From assembly GCF_002086795.1 (NCBI RefSeq), contig NZ_MVIM01000008.1, forward strand, positions 124,001 through 188,000: a stretch of DNA of 64,000 nucleotides, read 5' to 3'. Each line of letters starts with the position of its first letter. Positions within the stretch are counted from its first letter, which is position 1. Below are positions 44,557 to 54,174 of the stretch, piece by piece. Under the pieces are notes generated by a model, which had not been told where the DNA came from, made no database searches, and saw only the letters and a list, made by a program, of their open reading frames with translations. This stretch comes from Mycolicibacterium tusciae (GTDB lineage Bacteria; Actinomycetota; Actinomycetes; Mycobacteriales; Mycobacteriaceae). The translations under genes and the position numbers were made by a program.

Positions 44557-46209
44557 ATGGCTGATGTGCTGACCGGCATTCGGCAGAAGTTGCAGCACGC
44601 GTCCGAAGCGGGAAGGGCGGCCAAACGGCTCATCGACACCGGAATCATCGACCTCAAGGACCTTCGTGGCGGCGCCACGACCGCCAAGCTCGCGCGCGTC
44701 TACGGCCCGCAGGCCACGATGGCGATCCAGGGTGGACGCAAGTACGCGGATCTGCCGGCGGTCGTCGACGAGCGCGGGACGCTGACCTATAAGCAGGTCG
44801 ACGACCAGTCCTGGGCCCTGGCGCATGGCTTGCAGAAACTCGGCGTCTCCGCGGGCTCTGTCGTCGGCGTGCTGTGCCGCGACCACCGAGGACTCGTCAT
44901 CACCATGGCCGCGTGCGGCAAGGTCGGCGCCCGGATGGTGTTGATGAACACCGGTTTCGCCAAGCCCCAATTCGCCGAGGTGTGCGAACGCGAACATGTG
45001 ACGGTCGTGCTGCACGACAGTGAGTTCCTCGGTCTGCTCGACGCGCTTCCCCCCGATCTGCCGCGCGTGCTGACGTGGGTGGACGACGGTGCAGACGTGC
45101 CTGCCGGGGCGCAGATCCTCGACGACATCATCGCGACGAACTCCACGGCCCCGCTGCCCCCGCCGAGTAAGGCGGGCGGGTCGGTGATCCTCACCAGCGG
45201 GACGACCGGCCTTCCCAAGGGTGCGCCCCGAGAGGCGGTCTCCCCGCTCGCCACCGCGCAGATCGTCGACCGAATCCCGTTTCCGCGCAAGGGAACCATG
45301 GTCATCGTGTCGCCCATCTTCCACAGCACCGGGTGGGCCACCTACACCGTCGGCGCAGCCTTGGGCAACAAAGTCGTGACAGCCCGACGCTTCAAGGCGG
45401 AGCACACGTTGAAGCTCATCGCCGACCACCAGGCCGACATGCTCGTCGCGGTCCCGACGATGCTGCACCGGATGGTCGAGCTCCCACCCGACGTCATCGC
45501 CAAGTACGACACGTCGTCGTTGAAGGTGATCCTGATCGCCGGGTCGGCGTTGAGCCCCGACCTGTCCAACCGTGTCCAGGACACCTTCGGCGACGTGCTG
45601 TACAACATGTACGGCTCCACCGAATGTGCCATCGCCACCGTCGCGACCCCCGCCGAGCTGCGCGCGGCGCCCGGCACCGCGGGCCGCGCTCCGGTGACCT
45701 GCGAGGTGGTGCTGTACGACGAGCGCGACCAACGGGTCGAGGGTGCGAATCGCCGCGGCCGGATCTTCATCCGCAACGGTGCACCGTTCTCCGGATACAC
45801 CGACGGTCGCAACAAGCAGATCCTCGACGGTTACATGTCGAGCGGCGACATGGGCCATTTCACCGAGAGCGGACTGCTGTTCGTCGACGGCCGCGACGAC
45901 GACATGATCGTGTCCGGTGGTGAGAACGTCTTCCCGCAGGAAGTCGAGAATCTGCTGGAAGGGCGCGACGACATCGCTGAGGTGGCCGTGGTCGGGGTCG
46001 ATGACGTCGAGTTCGGAAAGCGGTTGCGCGCCTTCGTTGTTTCCGAGCCCGGCGCCGAGCTGGACGGCACGGAGGTCAAGCAGTACGTGAAGGACAACCT
46101 CGCGCGGCACAAGGTTCCCCGCGATGTGGTCTTCATCGACGAGCTTCCCCGAAACGCCACCGGAAAGCTGCTGCGCAGGGTGTTGGTCGAGATGGATATC
46201 GAGGCCTGA
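44557..46209 (+). CDS. Acyl-CoA synthetase (FadD family)
   Basis: 550 residues, AMP-forming. P-loop LTSGTTGLPKGAPRE, the FHSTGWATY block, YGSTECA, SGDMGHF, GRDDDMIVSGGENVFP and the C-terminal NATGKLLRR with catalytic Lys are intact. It activates a fatty or branched acid to acyl-CoA. The long N-terminal helical segment and the overall motif style recall mycobacterial FadD2/FadD12, but the paralogue cannot be fixed without alignment. ATG with GAGGAGG upstream. Confidence 0.93.
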   Translation: MADVLTGIRQKLQHASEAGRAAKRLIDTGIIDLKDLRGGATTAKLARVYGPQATMAIQGGRKYADLPAVVDERGTLTYKQVDDQSWALAHGLQKLGVSAGSVVGVLCRDHRGLVITMAACGKVGARMVLMNTGFAKPQFAEVCEREHVTVVLHDSEFLGLLDALPPDLPRVLTWVDDGADVPAGAQILDDIIATNSTAPLPPPSKAGGSVILTSGTTGLPKGAPREAVSPLATAQIVDRIPFPRKGTMVIVSPIFHSTGWATYTVGAALGNKVVTARRFKAEHTLKLIADHQADMLVAVPTMLHRMVELPPDVIAKYDTSSLKVILIAGSALSPDLSNRVQDTFGDVLYNMYGSTECAIATVATPAELRAAPGTAGRAPVTCEVVLYDERDQRVEGANRRGRIFIRNGAPFSGYTDGRNKQILDGYMSSGDMGHFTESGLLFVDGRDDDMIVSGGENVFPQEVENLLEGRDDIAEVAVVGVDDVEFGKRLRAFVVSEPGAELDGTEVKQYVKDNLARHKVPRDVVFIDELPRNATGKLLRRVLVEMDIEA

Positions 46210-46219
46210 CCTCGCCCGT

Positions 46220-46246
46220 GCAGAAGGCCAGCTGCTGCCTTTCTGC
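46220..46246 (+). terminator. Hairpin after the acyl-CoA synthetase gene
   Basis: GCAGAAGGC and GCCTTTCTGC form an imperfect stem with one bulged base and an 8-nt loop, 10 nt after the stop codon. Confidence 0.6.
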
Positions 46247-46317
46247 GAATACTGCGCCACGGCGCCAAGATTGCGTCGTAGTGTGCGGGAATCGATTCAT
46301 TACCGTGGGGGTAATCG

Positions 46318-47001
46318 ATGACGACTGGCCGGTGGTATCAGCTCGGCGGTATCGCCGGCATCGGGTATGTCGTGGCCGCAGCTATCGCCATGGTTCTCAC
46401 CGGATTCCACCCGCCGCCTGCAGCCAGTTCCGAGGAAGTTCGGGAGTTTTTCGTCGAGAAGCACGCCTCGCTGACAGCACAGGGGTGGTTGATTGCCCTT
46501 GGCGCTGCCCTCCTGCTGTGGTTCGCGGTCACGTTGCGCGGCGTTCTGCGCGCTGTGCCAGGCGGCAGGAAGCTCGGCGATGTGTTCTTCGTAGGTACCG
46601 CGGTGGCGGCGGGACTGTCACTGGTGGCGATGGCAATACAGATCGTCATGGCGAAGGCCGCATCGCGGTTGACACCCGAGGCGGTGCGCGTTGTCGGATT
46701 CGACTTCGTCCTCGCCCAATATTTGTTGTGCGGGTTCATCGTTGCGTCCGCGGCGTTGGCATACGGGCTTTGCGTGTTCCGCGGTGCCGGCCTCCCGCGG
46801 TGGACGGCCTGGCTGGCGATCGTGGCGGCGGTGATGAATTTCGCTGGGACACTTTGTGTCTTCGTGCCCTACGGTGCGCTCTCGGTCGTGGGCAACGTTG
46901 TCGTTTGGTTGCCCGGGTTCGCCACGACGGTGTGGTATTTCGGTGCCGCTGTCGCGTTGCTCGGGGTGGGCCGGATCCAACCCCCGACAAACGAGGACTG
47001 A
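46318..47001 (+). CDS. Integral membrane protein, six predicted helices
   Basis: 227 residues: helices around 9-29, 54-75, 88-110, 130-152, 160-182 and 190-212; the first loop EEVREFFVEKHA is a pattern common in small actinobacterial membrane proteins of the DUF4386-like kind. No transport or catalytic motif. ATG 46318 after GGGGGTAATCG. Function unknown. Confidence 0.8.
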   Translation: MTTGRWYQLGGIAGIGYVVAAAIAMVLTGFHPPPAASSEEVREFFVEKHASLTAQGWLIALGAALLLWFAVTLRGVLRAVPGGRKLGDVFFVGTAVAAGLSLVAMAIQIVMAKAASRLTPEAVRVVGFDFVLAQYLLCGFIVASAALAYGLCVFRGAGLPRWTAWLAIVAAVMNFAGTLCVFVPYGALSVVGNVVVWLPGFATTVWYFGAAVALLGVGRIQPPTNED

Positions 47002-47055
47002 CCCCAGCTGTCGAAGCGACTGCGGTGGGTCACCTCTCGCCCCTACTGTTCGATC

Positions 47056-48555
47056 ATGGTCAACACTGGACGGCGCGCGATCGTAGCGGGGGCGGCAATC
47101 GTGGCACTGGTTGGCGCCGGTGGCTGCGGACGCGGTCAAGGGGAAGTGGCGCCGGCGAGTAACGCGGCCGAGTACGCCCAAGATCTCCAGTCGAAGGTCA
47201 CCCTGGATGCCACGATGGCGCATCTGCAAGAACTCCAGAGCATCGCCGATGCCAACGGCGGAACCCGCGTCGCCGGATCTCCCGGTTATGATGCCAGCGT
47301 CGAGTACGTGGCTAAGACGCTGCGCGACAAGGGGTTCGATGTCGAGACGCCCGAATTCACGATGGGACTCTTCTCCGTAGACGAGGAATCGTTGAGCGTC
47401 AACGGCAAACCTTTCGAGGCGCACGCCATCGAATACAGCGGCGCCAGTCCTGCAGGGGGCGCTACGGGACGATTTGTGGTGGTCTCTGGGGACGGACGCC
47501 TGGGATGTGAAGCCAGGGACTACAACGACCTGGACGTCACGGGTGCGGTCGTGATGGTGGACAGGGGCGACTGCGATCTGGTCGACAAGGTCGGCGTAGC
47601 GACCGAGCGTGGGGCCGTCGCACTCGTCGTCGCGAACGACGTCGAAGAGAAGGAGTTCAGCGGCGGCATGGACGAGAGCGACGAGATCATGATTCCGGTG
47701 CTGAGCGTGAACAAAGCCGACGGCGACATACTCCGATCCCAGACCGGCACGGCGACCGCCGTCGCCGACGCCAAAGTCGAGCAGATCAAGACACGCAACG
47801 TAATCGCCCAGACCAAGACCGGAGCCACGGACAACGTCGTCATGGTCGGCGCACACCTGGACAGCGTCAAAACGGGCCCGGGCATCAACGACAACGGAAC
47901 AGGTGTGGCCACGGTGCTGGAGACGGCGCTGCAGATGGGCCCGTCGCCGGAAGTGGCGAACGGGGTGCGATTCGGGTTCTGGGGAGGCGAGGAACAAGGG
48001 CTGTTCGGGTCGTACGACTATGTCGGATCACTAGACGTTGAAGCGCTGAAAGACATTGCGCTGTACCTGAACTTCGACATGATGGCCTCACCCAACACGT
48101 GCTACTTCACCTCCGATGCCGACCAGTCCCTACCGCCGGACCTCGAGCTCGGCTACGACCAGCTGATCCCCGAAGGCTCAGCCGGGATAGAACGCACGCT
48201 GGACGACATCATCGAGCGCGCAGGTAAGACGCCGCAGGATCTGCCGTTCGACGGCCGCAGCGATTACGACGGCTTCACGCTGGCGGGGATTCCGGCGGGG
48301 AACTTCGACACCGGCTCCGACACGATCAAGACGCCGGAGCAGGTCGAACTGTGGGGCGGCACCGCCGATCAGCAGTGCGACCCGAATTATCACACCGCCG
48401 AGGACACGATCGAGAACATCGACCGTGACGTGCTGGCGCTCAGCGGCGGGGTGATCGCCCATGCCGTTGGTCTGTACGCCCAAGACGAAGGCGGGCGCAA
48501 CGGAGTGCCGACGCGCGACGACCGCACCCGCCACCCCTTGCCCGAGGAGGAGTAG
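47056..48555 (+). CDS. lpqL: Lipoprotein aminopeptidase LpqL (M28 family)
   Basis: 499 residues. Lipobox LVGAGGC with C24; PA domain (residues ~130-240) inserted before the zinc peptidase core. M28 ligands and catalytic residues: GAHLDSVKTGPGINDNGTG (His, Asp, general-base region), WGGEEQGLFGS (Glu-Glu), NFDM (Asp) and NYHTAEDT (His). Membrane-anchored exo-metallopeptidase acting in the periplasmic space; architecture and lipobox match mycobacterial LpqL. Confidence 0.92.
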   Translation: MVNTGRRAIVAGAAIVALVGAGGCGRGQGEVAPASNAAEYAQDLQSKVTLDATMAHLQELQSIADANGGTRVAGSPGYDASVEYVAKTLRDKGFDVETPEFTMGLFSVDEESLSVNGKPFEAHAIEYSGASPAGGATGRFVVVSGDGRLGCEARDYNDLDVTGAVVMVDRGDCDLVDKVGVATERGAVALVVANDVEEKEFSGGMDESDEIMIPVLSVNKADGDILRSQTGTATAVADAKVEQIKTRNVIAQTKTGATDNVVMVGAHLDSVKTGPGINDNGTGVATVLETALQMGPSPEVANGVRFGFWGGEEQGLFGSYDYVGSLDVEALKDIALYLNFDMMASPNTCYFTSDADQSLPPDLELGYDQLIPEGSAGIERTLDDIIERAGKTPQDLPFDGRSDYDGFTLAGIPAGNFDTGSDTIKTPEQVELWGGTADQQCDPNYHTAEDTIENIDRDVLALSGGVIAHAVGLYAQDEGGRNGVPTRDDRTRHPLPEEE

Positions 48556-48641
48556 ACCACCTCCGCGAGCACAGTCGCCGGAAACAGCTTGCGCGGAGAA
48601 AGGACTCGCGGCGGTCGTTTGTTAATTGCATATGCTGGTGG

Positions 48642-48833
48642 GTGTCGACCAAGTTGTTGCGGATCGCTGCCGTGCTCTTCGCGGCGATCGCCGTCATCGC
48701 AGGTGTACTTCAGTTGGTCGCGTTCGTCGTCTCTGACTACGGAGTGCGCCATCTGGTACTTGCGATCTTCGCGCTGTCTGTTGGAGTCAGTGTGTTGATC
48801 GCCGTGCTTCGCGCTGGTCAAGCCGGGCGATAG
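48642..48833 (+). CDS. Small membrane protein, two helices
   Basis: 63 residues from GTG 48642 (MSTKLLRIAAVLFA): two hydrophobic helices separated by SDYGVRH, ending RAGQAGR. No clear ribosome binding site; overlaps the end of the convergent acyltransferase gene by 16 nt. Function unknown. Confidence 0.6.
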   Translation: MSTKLLRIAAVLFAAIAVIAGVLQLVAFVVSDYGVRHLVLAIFALSVGVSVLIAVLRAGQAGR

Positions 48834-49648
48834 ACCGCTCGACCGTGTGTGCGCTGGTACTCGCCCAGCGCCGCGACCATGTCTGCGCACCGGTTCGCAA
48901 TCGCGAGGTGTGCCTCGGGATCGTCTGACTCCCAGCGTAGGTCGGCAGCATCCACGGGATCGCCGAACACGACATCGACGGGGTACTCGTCGCGGCGGAA
49001 CCAATTCCGGTACGTCTCTCGCAGCAGATCGTTGTCGATGCCGAGGACGAAGATCGGCAACACCTTCACTCCCGGCCCCGCGCGTTGGATGACCTCGCCG
49101 ACGCCGGGGCGCACGGGCAGGAACTGGTACGGATCGCCGCCACGTTGCCTCGTGCCCTCGGGATGAAAGCCGACCAGCCGGCCGGGCACCTGGAGTTCTG
49201 AGACGATGCGCGCGACGGCGTACTGGTTGAACGTGCGCTTCGCGGGATCGCGCAGGACAGGCGGAAACATCGCCATGCCACTCATCAGGAAGTTGACGGC
49301 GACGCCGGCGGGATTGTCGTAGAAGAACGCCGACCGGACCGGGAACAGGATGCGACTGGACAGCTGAGTCGACTGGAAGATGATGTGCATGACGGTGAAG
49401 TAGTCGAAGAAAGACCGGTGGTTCGCCACCATCACCAGTCGATCGGCACCATTGAGGCCCGCGATGCGCTCGAGGCCATACGCGCGGATACGACGCGCCG
49501 CCGTAATTTGCAGCACCACCACCATGAACGTTCGGTTCCAGAAACGCGCGAGCAGTGCGAATCGACGGTTGAAGATGTCCGCGAAGCGGAAGGCGAAGCG
49601 CTCCATGCGGGACAGCGGAGCCAGTTGCTCGGACGTGGCTTGGAGCAC
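48818..49648 (-). CDS. 1-acyl-sn-glycerol-3-phosphate acyltransferase-like (PlsC) protein
   Basis: 276 residues. The acyltransferase block I NHRSFFD (H77 and D82, HX4D) and block III HPEGTRQ are intact, with a hydrophobic helix near residues 38-50. Family members acylate lysophosphatidate or other alcohols at the membrane; the acceptor here is unknown. Confidence 0.88.
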   Translation of the reverse strand: MLQATSEQLAPLSRMERFAFRFADIFNRRFALLARFWNRTFMVVVLQITAARRIRAYGLERIAGLNGADRLVMVANHRSFFDYFTVMHIIFQSTQLSSRILFPVRSAFFYDNPAGVAVNFLMSGMAMFPPVLRDPAKRTFNQYAVARIVSELQVPGRLVGFHPEGTRQRGGDPYQFLPVRPGVGEVIQRAGPGVKVLPIFVLGIDNDLLRETYRNWFRRDEYPVDVVFGDPVDAADLRWESDDPEAHLAIANRCADMVAALGEYQRTHGRAVYRPA

Positions 49649-49764
49649 GGTTTCTCCACTGAGTTGAGGTGGCGTTGCCCGCCAGTCGTTAGCTATCCGG
49701 CGAGTATCGCACGCTTTGGATGGCGGTGCGCAACTTCGCGCGCTCCTCAGTGGGGCTCGTGCAT

Positions 49765-51786
49765 CTACTCCGTGTCCCCAGTGTTGTCCGCGGCGCCGCC
49801 GGGCCTGCCGCCCGTCGCCACCTTGGCGATATCCCTCGTGACATCTCTGACGTCGCCGGCGAAGGACCGAACGGAGCTGCGGATCTGCTGCCGGGTGTCG
49901 CTGATCGCGTCTCGTATCGAGCTCGTGCGTGACGATCCGTCGCTTGTGGTGGATCCGCCACTGCCGGTCGACGGGTTCATGGTGCCCCGCCAGATGTTGA
50001 AGCGTGGGCGCTGCGTCCGCGGGATGTCCGCGGTCGCCGGTGGGGTGGCCGATGCATCATCCCCGGAGGTGACAGCCGGTGGGGGCGTGGTCGGCGCTGT
50101 CCCCTCGGCAGCGTCGACAGCCGACTTTTCCGCGTTCTGATCGGGCAGCGCGTTCGCGGCGAGCGGGGTAGCCAGATTGCGTAGGCCGACGCTCCCTCCG
50201 ACCGCGTCGATCGCGACAAGCACATCGCCCGCGTCGTTCAACGAACTCACATCGGTGAGACTGCTCAGGCTGATCGGCCCTATGAGTTGTTCGAGGAGAT
50301 CGACAAGCAGAGCCGCGGGATTTGCGCGCTGCGACGATGGCGGATTGTTGAGACCTGGGATCCCACCGTAGAAGAACGCGTCCTGGACTCCGCCGCCCAG
50401 GGCGCGTGCGACGTCCGCAGGCACTGATTCCCACCGGATGTTCTCCGGGAAGCTGAAGAACGGCATCGCTTCGCCGCCGTTGCCACCGAAGTTGTCACTG
50501 AAGTCGCGCTGGTAGTCGTCGCGGAAGTCGGTTGGATCGTCGCCGTACTGAACGACGTTGGTGTACCCCAGATTTCCCAGCATGGTGATCGCGGGCTCGA
50601 CGGCGTCCGCGAACGGGTTGGTGATGGTCAGGCCGGTGAGGACGCTCAAAAGGTCAGTCGGGTAACGGAATGGCTCGAGCATGGGCTGCGCGCCGTTCTC
50701 GATTGTGTAGTACTGGTTGAGCGACTCGTACTGATCGCCGAGCTCGGGGCCGTTGGGGATTTCGATATCGATGCCCGGGAATGTGTCACCCAGCAAGCTG
50801 GTGAGAACGGGGTCGAGCGTGAGGATGGATTCCTCCCTCGACAGGTCGATGTTCGGCAGTGCGCCGGGAAGATCGACGGTCAGACCTTCGCCGATGATCG
50901 CGGACCCGAAGTTCCCGACCAGATTGGCTACCAACGGATTCAGAGTTTGCAGCCCGACGCCTTCGAGATCGGAGCCGCGCAGGATATAGGTCGGGAAGGC
51001 GAACGCCGCCGCGTTGTTGAGCAGGGTGACTGGATTCGGCCACGCCGCGAAGTCGGACAGCGGGTCGTTCTGCAAACCGACGTCGACCTTGACGGGCACC
51101 AACACTGCGTCACCGTCTGTTTGAACATCGAAATCGTTTGTTGCGGTGTCGATTCCGAACCTCTCGAATAGAAACGCGAACCGTGCGGCAACGCCACCAT
51201 CGTTGCGACCCGGGTTCAGCACGAGCAGCATGGGCACGATCGTGACGCTCGATCCCGGCTCGGCGTTGGGGCCCGTCCCGCCCGGTTGATTCGGTAGGTC
51301 TGCCTCGACGTGCGGATAGGCCATTCCGGTGGCGAGCGCACCGAGGCCGAACGCGAGGACCACGGGAATGCGGAGGCTGACCAGATCGAGGTCAAGGCTG
51401 CCCGTGATCGTCTCCGGCGGACAGATTCTGGTGTCTGTGCATTTCGGGTCGTACGCGGGGTTGGGGACCGTGACGGGGATGTCCAAATCGCCACCAGCGA
51501 GATAGGACGTGCCGTTGATCGCGTCGGCGATTCGCGACGGCAGTGCCGGGACCCAGAACGGGTCGTCGCCGAAGATGCTCAACAGACCGAATGGCGATCC
51601 GGTCGTAATGACGTTGATCCCCGGGATCTCCGGGATCGAGTCAGTTGGCGAAGGCGTGTCGAGCAATGCTGCGGACGCTGGCGTCGCGACGCCCAGTGTC
51701 ATCGCGGTCGCAGTAACGGCGGCGCCACCCACCATCGACGCTTTTTTGCCAAACGGATAGGCCCGCTTCGATCTGTGCTTAGCCAT
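49765..51786 (-). CDS. Exported protein with a PE-PPE-like domain
   Basis: 673 residues. Signal peptide ~1-39 (basic start, cleavage after PASA). Residues ~60-470 resemble the PE-PPE C-terminal domain (LPSRIADAINGTSYL, VPMLLVLNPGRNDGG, the block YTIENGAQPMLEPFRYP and ADAVEPAITMLGNLGY). A PE or PPE N-terminal module is absent and the GxSxG nucleophile expected for the hydrolase is not evident, so catalysis is doubtful. The C-terminal ~130 residues are Thr/Ser/Pro/Asp-rich and probably disordered. Cell-wall-associated or secreted by the Sec route. Confidence 0.82.
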   Translation of the reverse strand: MAKHRSKRAYPFGKKASMVGGAAVTATAMTLGVATPASAALLDTPSPTDSIPEIPGINVITTGSPFGLLSIFGDDPFWVPALPSRIADAINGTSYLAGGDLDIPVTVPNPAYDPKCTDTRICPPETITGSLDLDLVSLRIPVVLAFGLGALATGMAYPHVEADLPNQPGGTGPNAEPGSSVTIVPMLLVLNPGRNDGGVAARFAFLFERFGIDTATNDFDVQTDGDAVLVPVKVDVGLQNDPLSDFAAWPNPVTLLNNAAAFAFPTYILRGSDLEGVGLQTLNPLVANLVGNFGSAIIGEGLTVDLPGALPNIDLSREESILTLDPVLTSLLGDTFPGIDIEIPNGPELGDQYESLNQYYTIENGAQPMLEPFRYPTDLLSVLTGLTITNPFADAVEPAITMLGNLGYTNVVQYGDDPTDFRDDYQRDFSDNFGGNGGEAMPFFSFPENIRWESVPADVARALGGGVQDAFFYGGIPGLNNPPSSQRANPAALLVDLLEQLIGPISLSSLTDVSSLNDAGDVLVAIDAVGGSVGLRNLATPLAANALPDQNAEKSAVDAAEGTAPTTPPPAVTSGDDASATPPATADIPRTQRPRFNIWRGTMNPSTGSGGSTTSDGSSRTSSIRDAISDTRQQIRSSVRSFAGDVRDVTRDIAKVATGGRPGGAADNTGDTE

Positions 51787-52272
51787 GGCCAGTGTTCCTC
51801 GCGTCAGATGCTTCGCTGCAAAGTGCTCGGAACGTAACAGCCAGAAGTGCTGTTGGCGAACTTTTGCGGCCTATCGTAAGACTCTGAACCCACGCGTCGA
51901 TAAGACGGCTTACATAGATAGCTGTCATCTATAGGAGTAGTGTCCCATTTGCGGGACTAGCATGCTGTACTGCATCGACATGCGGATGACGCGTGGACGG
52001 CGCGTTCGGCGAAAATTGCTGTTCGTCTCCACAATGGGTCGACATAAAGCGGTGACGTAGACCGCAGAACATGGCTCCGCTAATTCCAGGTCAGCTCTGA
52101 TCGGGTGCGTTCGCCGCGCTGGAGCTCTTCGCTGCCGAAGGCGGACTTGCTTGACGGTGACGCGCTCAGCGATGCTTTGTGCATTTCTTAGCAGCCCATT
52201 AAATATTGGCGATTATCTGTGTATTTGTTTGCTCGAGGTGTCAATTGCTTTGCCCCGTGTCAGCATTAGCCT
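51787..52272. other. Divergent intergenic region with inverted repeats
   Basis: 486 nt between two divergently transcribed exported proteins. It includes ATAGAT-N7-ATCTAT (51914-51932) and GTCCC-N6-GGGAC (51942-51957), 9 bp apart, likely regulator sites. The last 70 nt before the cutinase gene are AT-rich (AAATATTGGCGATTATC region). No coding signal seen. Confidence 0.55.
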
Positions 52273-53151
52273 ATGGGGGCAGTTGAGACTGTTGGGGTAG
52301 TTGGTGCGGTGGCGGCTGCGGCAGCATTGCTGCACAGCGCTCCGATACCGTTCGCGCAGGCGGCGGCATGTCCCGACGCGAAGGTGATATTCGCCCGCGG
52401 CACCACGGAGCAGCCCGGCGTCGGCCCGACCGGGGATGCATTCGTCAACTCCTTGCAATCCCAAGTCGCGGGAAAGTCGGTCGAGGTGTATCCGGTGAAT
52501 TACCCGGCCACGACTGACTTTCGAACTGCTATCGACGGTATCAGCGATGCCCGCGCAAACATCCTCGCCACGGCCGCGACGTGTCCGGACACCAAGATGG
52601 TGCTCGGCGGCTTTTCCCAAGGGGCGGCCGTGATGGGTTTTGTCACCGCGAACGTTGTGCCCGACGGGGTTTCGGCTGAGACGGTGCCTACGCCGATGCC
52701 GCTCGACGTAGCCGACCACGTCGCGGCGGTCGCGCTGTTCGGAAAGCCCTCGGCGCGCTTCATGCGGGCGATCAACGACCCGCAGATCGTCATCGGTCCC
52801 AACTACGTCGACAAGACCATCGACCTGTGCGTCGAGGACGACCTCGTGTGCGACCCCGACGGCAGGAGCTTTGGCATCCACAGCCGCTACGCCGACGTGG
52901 GTATGGCCACCGAGGGAGCGACATTGGTCGCCAACAAGCTCCAGGCGCATTGGGCGGCCGATGCCGCGACAGAAGCGGCGGCTACCGCTGATCCGGCTGA
53001 ACCCGAATCGCCCGAGCAGTTGTCGGCGCCCATCGCAGATGAAATGCCGCCGGCTCATGCCGCAGTCTCGACGCCCGGGTCTATCGGACCGCTGCCCGGA
53101 CCCGCTCCGGCGGTATCGGTATCACCGGACCAGTCCCATCTGGCGCCTTAG
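52273..53151 (+). CDS. Cutinase-family serine esterase (CULP type)
   Basis: 292 residues. N-terminal signal-like hydrophobic segment to ~A31. Cutinase core: CPDAKVIFARGTTE, nucleophile elbow GGFSQGA with S115, DLCVEDDLVCDPDG with the catalytic Asp, and the His in GIHSRYAD; four cysteines for two disulphides. The C-terminal ~70 residues are Ala/Pro-rich. It hydrolyses lipid or cutin-like esters outside the cell. The start codon ATG 52273 is poorly supported by a ribosome binding site. Confidence 0.92.
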   Translation: MGAVETVGVVGAVAAAAALLHSAPIPFAQAAACPDAKVIFARGTTEQPGVGPTGDAFVNSLQSQVAGKSVEVYPVNYPATTDFRTAIDGISDARANILATAATCPDTKMVLGGFSQGAAVMGFVTANVVPDGVSAETVPTPMPLDVADHVAAVALFGKPSARFMRAINDPQIVIGPNYVDKTIDLCVEDDLVCDPDGRSFGIHSRYADVGMATEGATLVANKLQAHWAADAATEAAATADPAEPESPEQLSAPIADEMPPAHAAVSTPGSIGPLPGPAPAVSVSPDQSHLAP

Positions 53152-53235
53152 AAGTATCTCCACGCGGCGTTGAAACTCACTCCGCCGCAACAGTTGTAGT
53201 CCGACGACGTAGCGGGCGCTGTCCGGATCGGAAGG

Positions 53236-53610
53236 TCAGTAGCCAGGTGTGACCACGTCAGCGAGCTCCTGCTCAGGCTGTTGTGGCGGAGGGTTCGCGG
53301 GCATGTTGGGTCCTGAATTCGCCGGGGGCTGGATCGCGCACTCCGAGCCGCTCACTCCGGCCGGGCAGGCGCTCGAAGCTGCGTTGCCGGCAGGGGCGGC
53401 GGCGGGATTGCCGCCTGGGGAGTTGGGGACGAGATAAGGAACGCACTGCCCGGTGTAGGCGTCTCCCTCTTCGCCGCTCGAACATTGGCCGAGGTACGTG
53501 GATTGGCTGGCGGGTGCGACGAGGACCGCCGCGACCAGCGGTGCCGCCGCGACTGCCGCGAGGCCGCCTGAAATGGTCAGTCGTCGCGTGAATCGGTGGG
53601 TGGCGCCCAT
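53236..53610 (-). CDS. Small exported Pro/Ala-rich protein
   Basis: 124 residues. Signal peptide 1-~33 (RRLTISGGLAAVAAAPLVAAVLVAPA), then four cysteines (LGQCSSGEEG, GQCVPYLVP, SACPAG, SECAIQ) in a Gly/Pro/Ala-rich chain ending ELADVVTPGY. No known domain. Convergent with the cutinase gene. Confidence 0.78.
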   Translation of the reverse strand: MGATHRFTRRLTISGGLAAVAAAPLVAAVLVAPASQSTYLGQCSSGEEGDAYTGQCVPYLVPNSPGGNPAAAPAGNAASSACPAGVSGSECAIQPPANSGPNMPANPPPQQPEQELADVVTPGY

Positions 53611-53751
53611 GGTTCTCCCCGCTTTCAGTGGTTATGTGAATTCATCCCTGATCACGACATTACCGCGCATCAACACGACAATTTCGATTACGGGGCAGGT
53701 CCGTTGCGTGTCGGGAGGGAATATCGAAGCCGCCATGACGTTGAACGCCTC

Positions 53752-54174
53752 GTGACCGAGGAAGCGAAGCTGAGCCCCACCGATTGGGTGCGCGAACAGA
53801 CCGAACGCATTTTGGAGCAGGGCACCACCGATGGCGTCGAAATCCTCGACCGCCCGGTCGTTCTGTTCACCACGACTGGAGCGAAGACCGGCGCTAAGCG
53901 CTATGTGCCGCTGATGCGGGTCGAAGAGGGTGGCAAGTACGCCATGGTCGCGTCGAAGGGTGGCGATCCGAAACACCCGTTCTGGTACTTCAACGTCAAG
54001 GCGCACCCGGAGGTGACGGTCCAAGACGGCGACAAGGTTTCCACCATGACCGCCCGCGAGGTCGAGGGCACCGAACGCGAGCATTGGTGGAAGCTGGCGG
54101 TGGAGGCCTACCCGCCGTACGCCGAATACCAGACCAAGACGTCGCGGCAGATCCCGGTTTTCATCGTCGAGTGA
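53752..54174 (+). CDS. F420-type nitroreductase/deazaflavin-dependent oxidoreductase (DUF385)
   Basis: ~140 residues from GTG 53752. LLFTTTGAKTGAKRYVPLMR-like core (read as VVLFTTTGAKTG and RYVPLM), ASKGGDPKHPFWYFNV and HPEVTVQ are the hallmarks of the Ddn/F420-dependent reductase family that uses reduced F420. Substrate unknown. An in-frame ATG at 53596 exists but its extra residues lack family similarity. Confidence 0.9.
   Translation: MTEEAKLSPTDWVREQTERILEQGTTDGVEILDRPVVLFTTTGAKTGAKRYVPLMRVEEGGKYAMVASKGGDPKHPFWYFNVKAHPEVTVQDGDKVSTMTAREVEGTEREHWWKLAVEAYPPYAEYQTKTSRQIPVFIVE

Noticed and set aside
44521..46260. 579-residue minus-strand frame opposite the acyl-CoA synthetase gene
   Set aside because: Antisense shadow; the synthetase motifs on the plus strand are continuous.
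46618..47997. 459-residue minus-strand frame over lpqL and the upstream membrane protein
   Set aside because: It crosses two convincing plus-strand genes and has shadow-type composition.
53596..53751. Upstream extension of the F420-type oxidoreductase
   Set aside because: The residues are not family-like and overlap the divergent start of the small exported protein gene.
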